A DNA stretch of 12,287 nucleotides from contig JAKAYM010000045.1 in the NCBI GenBank assembly GCA_021826795.1, forward strand, positions 1 through 12,287. The letters are read 5' to 3'. This document shows, piece by piece, positions 7,532-12,287 of the stretch. Numbering within the stretch: the first letter of the stretch is position 1; every line of letters begins with the position of its first letter. Source of the DNA: Thermoplasmata archaeon (GTDB taxonomy: Archaea > Thermoplasmatota > Thermoplasmata > Thermoplasmatales > Thermoplasmataceae). Below the pieces are notes generated by a model, which was given only the letters and a program-made list of their open reading frames with translations, did no database searches and was not told where the DNA came from. The position numbers were made by a program, and so were the translations under genes.

Positions 7532-8761
7532 ATGGTAAAACGTATTATGGAGCGGTTTGAAAGTTTGCTGCCATACAGTGAGGCAGTTTCCATATTCGAT
7601 GCTGTGCCATGGCATCTGCCCGGCCGTGAAAGGATAAATATTGAGGATGCTGCAGGTAAAATTTCTGCATGCAGTGTATTTTCACCTATGAACATTCCTG
7701 ATAAGAATAAGGCTGCCATGGATGGTTACGCTGTAAAACACATGAATACATCCAATGCTTCGGATCATAACCCTGCAAGGCTTGAGCTCTCCGGTGTGAA
7801 TATGGCAGGCGGCACTGCAGGAGAACCGCTTAAGGATGTGCAGTGCAGGGAAATCTATACAGGTTCCATCATGCCCGAAGGTGCCGATGCGGTAATCAAG
7901 GTTGAAAATTGTGAACAATCTGGCGATTATATTTATATTTACTCGCCGGTACTTGCCTGGGAAAATGTAGCTTCAATAGGAGAGGATATAACCAGGGGGA
8001 GCCTTATACTGAGAGAGAAATCCATAATAAGGCCCCAGAACATTTCATCCATGACTGCGGCAGGCATTAAATCAGCCAATGTATACCGGAATATTACAAT
8101 CGGCATTGTAAATACCGGAAGGGAACTGGTAACTGGCCAGATAAATAATTCCACGGGGTCCCTATTAAGATCATTTTACAGTCGGGCATTCATGGATATA
8201 ATAGATGGCGGCATAGCTGATGACAGTGTGGATTCCATAATAGAAAAGATATCAAATATCAGGAAAAAGTGCGATATAATTATAGTAACAGGGGGAAGCA
8301 GCCTGGGAAGGAAAGACCTAACCACTGGTGCAATATCCAGACTGGGCAAAATGCTTTTTTCAGGCGTTGCCATAAAGCCTGGGCGGACTATAGCCCTGTT
8401 CAATGTGGATAATATACCGGTTCTATCCGTGTCAGGCCTTCCTGTAGCTGCCCTTATGTCCTCTCTAATTTTTGTAAACAGATATGTACAGAATGCTTTC
8501 GGCATAGAGATCACAGAAAAAGCCCCGGCCATACTGGAGGAAAGGATACATAACAAAACAGGATTTACAACATTTCAGGTTATGAATGCATTTGTTAAGG
8601 ATGGAGAAATCCATGCAAGGCAACTGGAAACAACGGTTTCAGGAAGGATGTCCTCGCTTCTCACGGGGAATTCCTTTACTTTAATAGACGAAAACCTGGA
8701 GGGCATGGAGAAGGGTAGCAGAATAACAATCAATGTAATAGGTGATATAAAATGGGAATGA
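7532..8761 (+). CDS. moeA: Molybdopterin molybdotransferase MoeA (paralogue 1)
   Basis: MoeA inserts molybdate or tungstate into adenylylated molybdopterin in the cytoplasm. The 409-residue protein has the usual single-MoeA length. It shows MDGYAV (63-68), IYTGSIMPEGADAV (108-121), GED around residues 150-152, NTGREL (194-199), the MoCF-domain segment TGGSSLGRKDL (253-263) with D262 in the place of the conserved acidic residue, and AIKPGRT (280-286). The usual GLPGNP loop is reduced to GLPVAA (302-307), and the common GGVSVG is GGSSLG, so this copy is divergent in its active-site loops. The C-terminal beta domain (about 330-409) is present. It heads the moeA-moeA-mobA operon. ATG 7532 gives the longest reading; ATG 7547 (MERFESLL) is an alternative. 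The 3' end overlaps the next gene by 4 or 10 nt. The stop is TGA. Confidence 0.92.
   Translation: MVKRIMERFESLLPYSEAVSIFDAVPWHLPGRERINIEDAAGKISACSVFSPMNIPDKNKAAMDGYAVKHMNTSNASDHNPARLELSGVNMAGGTAGEPLKDVQCREIYTGSIMPEGADAVIKVENCEQSGDYIYIYSPVLAWENVASIGEDITRGSLILREKSIIRPQNISSMTAAGIKSANVYRNITIGIVNTGRELVTGQINNSTGSLLRSFYSRAFMDIIDGGIADDSVDSIIEKISNIRKKCDIIIVTGGSSLGRKDLTTGAISRLGKMLFSGVAIKPGRTIALFNVDNIPVLSVSGLPVAALMSSLIFVNRYVQNAFGIEITEKAPAILEERIHNKTGFTTFQVMNAFVKDGEIHARQLETTVSGRMSSLLTGNSFTLIDENLEGMEKGSRITINVIGDIKWE
8740..8760 (+). promoter_or_regulatory. Shine-Dalgarno and twin ATG of the second moeA
   Basis: AGGTGAT at 8740-8746 is a seven-base match to the archaeal 16S complement. It stands 5 nt before ATG 8752 and 11 nt before ATG 8758. 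The second ATG overlaps the upstream TGA stop as ATGA, the classic coupled start. The two starts differ only by Met-Gly, so the product is almost unaffected. Confidence 0.65.
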
Positions 8762-10503
8762 TTTTTCATAATCTTATAAAATTTAGGGAAGCTGAAGAAA
8801 AGATACGGATTAATTCTAAAAAGATTTCCGAAACAGAAAGAATAAAGATAGGCGACTCCAGTGGCAGGATATCTGCTGAGGATATATTCAGCGCCAGCAA
8901 TCTTCCACTTTTTTCCAGATCCCAGGTTGATGGATATGCGGTGATTGCATCTGATCTTGCTTTTGCATCGCGGGTTGCTCCCGTATCACTGGAGCTTTCC
9001 GGTGAAACCAGTATAGGAGAACCGGCGGTCATATTCCCCGGGAATGGAAAATGCATAAAGGTACCTACTGGGGGCGTTATTCCGGTGGGCGCCGATGCCA
9101 TGGTGCCATTTGAGGATACAGAAACAGAGGGGAACCGTATCCTATTCTTCAATAAGATAGGGCGCTTTCACGAGCTTTCCAACTCCGGCATTGATGTAAT
9201 AAAGGGTGAAAGGCTGCTTGGTAGGGGGTCAATCATAGACCCGAGAAGCATTGCTGTGATGGCATCCACAGGGATAGGAACTGTAAATGTAATCAGGAAA
9301 ATCAGGATAGGCATAGTATCAACAGGGAATGAGCTGCTTTATCCGGGCCAGGAATATGAAGAGGGCAAAATCTACGAGTCAAACAGCATATCTGTGTATT
9401 CCGAGCTTAAAAGGCATCCTGCATTTGAAGTCAGGAACTATGGAATCATAAGGGATGACTATTCAGAAATAAAGGATGCTATAGATAGATCCATAGAGGA
9501 GAATGACGTAACCATTACTATCGGTAGCACCTCTGCCGGAGATCATGATATGGTTTACCTTATACTTGGTGATAAAAAACCGGGAATAATCTTCCATGGA
9601 ATTAGGGTTAAGCCCGGAAAGCCTGCAATATTTGCAAAATCCGGAGATAAATTGATCTTCGGCCTTCCGGGATTTCCGGTATCATCTATGATGATACTTT
9701 ATTCCCTTGTTATCCCGGCACTATTCTCAATGGCCGGTCATATTTTCTCTTACACTGAAATAAATGCCATATCGGGGGATCGCATTGATCTTCACCAGGG
9801 CAATACGGACCTTCTTCTTTTAAAACTGGTCAACCGCGCTGGGTCATATTATGCCTATCAGGTGCCCGGCAATTCAGGCTCAATATCAAGAATTAGCAGG
9901 GCAACCGGCTTTTCCATAGTAAATTCAACATCTTCATATCTGTCCAGGCATTCTACTTTAAAAGTAAATGCATTTACAGTAAAAATTCCTGAACTTCTCT
10001 TATATGGACAGTACCTGCCAGCCATGGAACATATTCAGGGAGAAATAATGGATATATCGACATTTGTTGAGGCGGGAAAGAATGAAATTATCAGGTCTAT
10101 GGAATCCGGAGATGCGGATGTGTATCTATGGAATTACAGAGAAGTACCTCATATGAATAACTTTGATGCCACCATAACATTCAAAATTCCATACGGTACT
10201 GTATACAGGGATAGGAATTACAGAACTATGGCAGTAATGTATCACGGGTCAGGCCTTTTTGAATATTCTGAGGGAATAGCAGGAGCTGATGACTTAACCT
10301 ACCTTGATAACCCTGAAATTATCTGCGATTATGTAAAAAACGGAAGATGTGATGCGGGAATAACCTATAAGCAGTATGCCGATCTTTATTCTCTGAAGTT
10401 TGATCAGAAAGGATATGTTATATTCCATATAATCATAAATAAAAATAGCGGAAGATACGAGGAATTAAAGAAAGCATTTACTGCCCTTGCAAGGACTCAA
10501 TAA
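8752..10503 (+). CDS. MoeA with C-terminal PBP-like domain (paralogue 2)
   Basis: This is a 583-residue fusion. Residues 1 to about 410 are a full MoeA: VDGYAV (59-64), PTGGVIPVGADAMVPFE (105-121), STGNEL (190-195), GSTSAGDHDM (258-267), GIRVKPGKPAIF (283-294) and GLPGFPVSS (304-312). Unlike its neighbour it keeps most of the GLPG.P loop. Residues about 412-583 match in size and placement the periplasmic-binding-protein-like domain that many archaeal MoeA-like proteins carry. Visible cues are the strand-like LLLYGQYLPAM, a GDADVYLW segment and CDAGITYKQYAD near the end. There is no signal peptide, so this domain acts in the cytoplasm, perhaps binding an oxyanion or cofactor ligand; that is inference. 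Translation is coupled to moeA through an overlapping start, and the TAA stop directly abuts the mobA ATG. Metal selectivity (Mo or W) cannot be read. Confidence 0.9.
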   Translation: MGMIFHNLIKFREAEEKIRINSKKISETERIKIGDSSGRISAEDIFSASNLPLFSRSQVDGYAVIASDLAFASRVAPVSLELSGETSIGEPAVIFPGNGKCIKVPTGGVIPVGADAMVPFEDTETEGNRILFFNKIGRFHELSNSGIDVIKGERLLGRGSIIDPRSIAVMASTGIGTVNVIRKIRIGIVSTGNELLYPGQEYEEGKIYESNSISVYSELKRHPAFEVRNYGIIRDDYSEIKDAIDRSIEENDVTITIGSTSAGDHDMVYLILGDKKPGIIFHGIRVKPGKPAIFAKSGDKLIFGLPGFPVSSMMILYSLVIPALFSMAGHIFSYTEINAISGDRIDLHQGNTDLLLLKLVNRAGSYYAYQVPGNSGSISRISRATGFSIVNSTSSYLSRHSTLKVNAFTVKIPELLLYGQYLPAMEHIQGEIMDISTFVEAGKNEIIRSMESGDADVYLWNYREVPHMNNFDATITFKIPYGTVYRDRNYRTMAVMYHGSGLFEYSEGIAGADDLTYLDNPEIICDYVKNGRCDAGITYKQYADLYSLKFDQKGYVIFHIIINKNSGRYEELKKAFTALARTQ

Positions 10504-11058
10504 ATGATAGCAATAATTTTTGCAAAGAAAAGCCAGAGACTGGTGGGTAAACACAATATGGATATATGCGGGGAGCGTCTCATAGAGAGGGTTTCCAGGA
10601 TAGTTATAGAATCGCATCTATTCAAGGAAACGGTACTTTTTACGAAGGATTCTTCACTAATATCAAAATATTGCAGGATAGAAATTGATAGAACTGACGG
10701 AATTCTTATAGATTCTATTCTTTACTGCCTTGAAAAACATAAAGAATTTCTTGCAGTTGGTGGTGATATGCCCTATATTGATTATAGCCTGATTGATAAT
10801 ATAATTAAAAAATACAGCGGAACCCCAATTACTTACATAGCAGAAGGATTTTACCAGCCCCTATTTACAGTTTACAACAATAAACTCTATAATCCCATGA
10901 ATAAATACCGGGCGGGTGGCGGGGAAAGCATAAGTGAATTCCTCAGAACATCTGCCGTTGAAACCCTTAATACCGGTTCTGAAAAATTGAAAAGTATTAA
11001 CTATATTTCTGATCTAGAGCAGGCGAGAAAGATTCTCTGTGCTAACAACACCGATTAA
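10504..11058 (+). CDS. mobA: Divergent MobA-like molybdenum cofactor nucleotidyltransferase
   Basis: This 184-residue protein has the size and layout of MobA, which joins a nucleotide (GMP in E. coli) to molybdopterin. The supports are AVGGDMPYID (84-93), matching the CDxP metal-binding segment, then QPLFTVY (118-124), the tail NYISDLEQARKIL (166-178) like the NINTPEDL ending, and a position directly after two moeA genes and next to mobB. The N-terminal loop is unusual. The normal LAGGxSxRMGxDK is replaced by FAKKSQRLVGKHNM (6-19), which lacks the GG pair and looks more like the RLPGKN loop of CMP-sugar cytidylyltransferases. The activity could therefore be CMP rather than GMP transfer, or the protein could be a MocA-like relative. 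Its ATG immediately follows the upstream TAA, with AAGGACT as a weak Shine-Dalgarno. Confidence 0.78.
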   Translation: MIAIIFAKKSQRLVGKHNMDICGERLIERVSRIVIESHLFKETVLFTKDSSLISKYCRIEIDRTDGILIDSILYCLEKHKEFLAVGGDMPYIDYSLIDNIIKKYSGTPITYIAEGFYQPLFTVYNNKLYNPMNKYRAGGGESISEFLRTSAVETLNTGSEKLKSINYISDLEQARKILCANNTD

Positions 11059-11064
11059 AATAAA

Positions 11065-11526
11065 CTAATTTTTTTGTGTTATAATCTTAACAATCCTGCC
11101 AATTTCCTCAGGATAAATCAAGCATGCACCTTTATGTGTTCTATTATTAGCCTTTATAATATAATCATATCCGTATTTCACATAATCTTCATTGCCCAGA
11201 ACAAGAAATCTTGTACCTTTCCCGTAATCCCTGAAACCTTCTATAAAAATCATGTCACAGTGCCCGTTTTCATTGATTATCTATTCCACTCCCGTATGCC
11301 CACGGGACATTTTATAAGTTCTGTCCGGTGTTACACCATAGGTTACATCTGCACCGGCATTCTCCATAGCCCATGTATCCTTTCCTTCAATATCCAGTGA
11401 GATATTATCATGGGGAATATCCTTTATATATACTATTTTATATTCTGCAGAAAGTGTGTGAATCAGATTTTTAATTATCGTCGTCTTTCCTGAGGAAGAT
11501 GATCCAAAAAATGTAAAAATTTTCAT
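11065..11526 (-). pseudogene. mobB: mobB interrupted by an in-frame amber (TAG) codon
   Basis: MobB is a small P-loop GTPase accessory of MobA. The frame opening at 11526 gives GSSSSGKTT (residues 8-16, Walker A) and GKDTWAMENAGAD (48-60, the family's GKDS..H..AGA segment). It then stops at TAG, 11281-11283 (position 82). The very same frame continues downstream with IINENGHCDMIFIEGF, whose D..IFIEGF is the conserved MobB D..LVEGFK motif, to a TAG at 11065-11067. Reading through gives about 152 residues, the normal MobB length, with no frameshift or gap. This could be a recent nonsense mutation, a sequencing or assembly error, amber read-through, or two chains. An internal ATG exists at 11253, but no clear Shine-Dalgarno precedes it, so restart is doubtful. 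A TATA element precedes the gene, which ends 6 nt from convergent mobA. Confidence 0.85.
11069..11075 (+). terminator. Possible U-tract terminator of the moeA-moeA-mobA operon
   Basis: A run of seven T residues begins 10 nt after the mobA stop, and it lies just inside the end of the convergent mobB reading frame. No hairpin precedes it. An oligo-U tract is the usual archaeal termination signal, so this is a reasonable but unproven site. Confidence 0.4.
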
Positions 11527-11544
11527 ATAATTATATTATAAATT

Positions 11545-11557
11545 AATATAAAAAATT
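11545..11557 (-). promoter_or_regulatory. Possible mobB promoter
   Basis: The minus strand reads AATTTTTTATATT here, centred about 23-25 nt before the mobB ATG and without a Shine-Dalgarno after it. It overlaps the stop of the upstream transporter gene. mobB could alternatively be co-transcribed with the transporter, whose stop is 29 nt before the mobB ATG. Confidence 0.4.
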
Positions 11558-12137
11558 AAAGGAACAGATGGTATCCGAGTGCAAAGTTCAATGTGGCTGC
11601 AAATGTAAGATACATTAACCATGTTCCTGTAACCAGCTGGAAAATGGCCTTGGTTCTTGCCCATGATGGTGAGTGTATGAGGCTTGCCGGTATATCACTG
11701 ATATAAACAAAGGCAAGCAGTATGAACAGAATCATTACAGCTATATCATTGCCCAGGCCGAATACTACTGCACCGATTATGGAAATCCACAGGAAACCCA
11801 CTGCCATGAAACCATCCACTGTGGTATCTGCATTTTTGTACTTATTATACCCCAGGGCAAACCAGTGTACACCATAAGCTGTAAAGGCAAGCCCTGCCAT
11901 ATACAGTATCGGCGAAGACCGGAAGGCAGTGAACACGGTCAATCCCAGGAATATGTAAGTTCCGGTAATGAATTGCATAAATCCCGGCATAAATATGCCC
12001 CATAAACCCATAGCGTGGTTAACGTTTTCATTACTCTCCTTGGGGTACTTAAAAAATACAGACCCTCCAAAGACAAAATAACCTATCCCCAGACCGAAGA
12101 ACCCAACCGCGAGAGGCGGTAAAGCTGCAGGTATCAT
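11556..12137 (-). CDS. GPR1/FUN34/YaaH-family (AceTr) acetate/carboxylate transporter homologue
   Basis: This 193-residue membrane protein has six predicted helices at about 8-28, 43-65, 76-95, 108-128, 131-152 and 166-188, as in the AceTr family of acetate and succinate channels/transporters. Family cues are the N-terminal P..LPPLAVGFFGLG stretch, the GIFMPGFMQFITGTY helix (47-61, matching the family's G..Q...G), and GLAFTAYGVHWFALG (82-96), like the ATAFTSYGLFW segment. The archetypal NPAPLGL signature is degenerate here (IPAALPPLA). A role in moving acetate across the membrane fits a peptide- or organic-matter-fermenting acidophile, but the substrate is inferred. The ATG lies about 25 nt from a TATA element with no Shine-Dalgarno. 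The stop is TAA, 29 nt before mobB. Confidence 0.82.
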   Translation of the reverse strand: MIPAALPPLAVGFFGLGIGYFVFGGSVFFKYPKESNENVNHAMGLWGIFMPGFMQFITGTYIFLGLTVFTAFRSSPILYMAGLAFTAYGVHWFALGYNKYKNADTTVDGFMAVGFLWISIIGAVVFGLGNDIAVMILFILLAFVYISDIPASLIHSPSWARTKAIFQLVTGTWLMYLTFAATLNFALGYHLFL

Positions 12138-12154
12138 ATAAATATAATCCTGTG

Positions 12155-12169
12155 AACTATTTATAGTTT
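12155..12169 (-). promoter_or_regulatory. Promoter of the AceTr gene, TATA box inside a palindrome
   Basis: On the minus strand the core reads AACTATAAATAGTT, a TATA box centred about 25 nt before the ATG at 12137. The six-base arms AACTAT and ATAGTT are perfectly inverted around two bases. A dimeric regulator could bind over the TATA box, or the symmetry may simply reflect its sequence. Confidence 0.5.
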
Positions 12170-12174
12170 ATTAC

Positions 12175-12287
12175 CTATATTTTTATACTTTTATTCATGA
12201 ATCTCGGAATCCAGCTTTTTGCAAATGTCAGGCTGTATGAGAGTTTCTCAAAGCTATCCTTAATCCTGCTTTTCAGATCATCCTCAT
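12175..12287 (-). CDS. C-terminal tail of an unidentified minus-strand gene (partial)
   Basis: The minus strand is open from the right edge down to a TAG at 12175-12177 and encodes 36 residues that include DDLKSRIKDSFEKLSYSL, FAKSWIP and the ending MNKSIKI. The composition (charged, amphipathic, with AGG/ATA codons like the neighbours) looks like the end of a real soluble protein. The stop is 37 nt before the transporter ATG, matching the local gene spacing. Family and function are not recognisable. An opposing plus-strand frame from ATG 12196 is also open to the edge but looks less protein-like. Confidence 0.45.
   Translation of the reverse strand, partial: EDDLKSRIKDSFEKLSYSLTFAKSWIPRFMNKSIKI

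Noticed and set aside
8176..8556. Minus-strand open frame inside the first moeA
   Set aside because: It is antisense to the MoCF-like domain of MoeA and shows no recognisable protein features.
11065..11253. Independent small gene of 62 codons
   Set aside because: It is in the same frame as the upstream mobB half and supplies the missing C-terminal part, starting just before the IFIEGF motif; no Shine-Dalgarno supports a separate start.
11281..11283. Genome-wide reassignment of TAG to an amino acid (pyrrolysine)
   Set aside because: The mobB terminal codon at 11065-11067 is also TAG, and reading through it would run into antisense of mobA. Pyrrolysine machinery is not known from Thermoplasmatales; local read-through remains only a possibility.
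11074..11400. Plus-strand open frame antisense to mobB
   Set aside because: The minus strand encodes recognisable MobB motifs on both sides of the amber codon; the plus-strand translation is Cys/Ile-rich and featureless.
12196..12287. Plus-strand partial gene from the ATG near 12196
   Set aside because: The frame is open but hydrophobic and Ser/Leu-rich without features, while the opposite strand reads as a convincing charged C-terminus with a well-placed stop.
1..12287. tRNA or rRNA genes, CRISPR array, insertion sequences or attachment sites
   Set aside because: No clover-leaf-like conserved segments, no regularly spaced repeats, no transposase motifs and no gap larger than 150 bases were seen.

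Overview
The window reads as a chromosomal segment of a heterotrophic archaeon of the order Thermoplasmatales, most like the Ferroplasma/Acidiplasma/Cuniculiplasma group. This is inferred from gene content and sequence style, not from a database match. The supports are an archaeal-type S-adenosylmethionine synthetase, a presenilin-type membrane protease of the archaeal PSH kind, a type IA topoisomerase with C-terminal zinc ribbons, AT-rich DNA with heavy use of ATA and AGG codons, and TATA boxes about 23-27 nt before the ATG of most first genes with no Shine-Dalgarno (leaderless transcripts). Genes inside operons instead carry Shine-Dalgarno sequences (GGAGGGAT, AGGTGAT). Coding density is very high, no gap exceeds 150 bases, and I see no tRNA, rRNA, CRISPR array, insertion sequence or other sign of a mobile element.

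Layout. Positions 1-1776 (+) hold the C-terminal 591 residues of DNA topoisomerase I, followed with a 32-nt overlap by a presenilin-family aspartyl protease (1745-2614, +). Convergent to these is purH (2611-4113, -), the bifunctional enzyme of the last two steps of IMP synthesis. A divergent 144-bp promoter region separates it from the S-adenosylmethionine synthetase gene (4258-5472, +). Next, on the minus strand, come a RimI/Ard1-like GNAT acetyltransferase (5507-5965) and a two-gene operon of a TauE/SafE-type permease (6395-7384) and its usual small partner, a DUF1634 membrane protein (6007-6408).

From 7532 to 11526 lies a molybdenum (or tungsten) cofactor block: moeA, a second moeA fused to a C-terminal periplasmic-binding-protein-like domain, and a divergent mobA, tightly coupled on the plus strand. 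A convergent mobB on the minus strand is interrupted by an in-frame TAG. MoeA proteins insert the metal into molybdopterin, MobA attaches the nucleotide, and MobB is an accessory GTPase, so these four genes cover the final steps of cofactor maturation. The ring-forming genes (moaA, moaC, moaE, moaD, moeB) must lie elsewhere. The window closes with a GPR1/FUN34/YaaH-type acetate transporter homologue (11556-12137, -) and the probable C-terminal tail of another minus-strand gene running off the right edge.

The most notable point is mobB. Two consecutive open stretches in the same frame together give a complete MobB, broken only by one amber codon at 11281-11283, and the downstream half keeps its hallmark EGF motif. 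Also worth a look are a MobA with an altered nucleotide-binding loop, a MoeA lacking the usual GLPGNP motif beside a MoeA-PBP fusion, and regularly spaced short repeats in two divergent promoter regions. I found no convincing undescribed multi-gene system; most of the window is housekeeping or recognised accessory metabolism.
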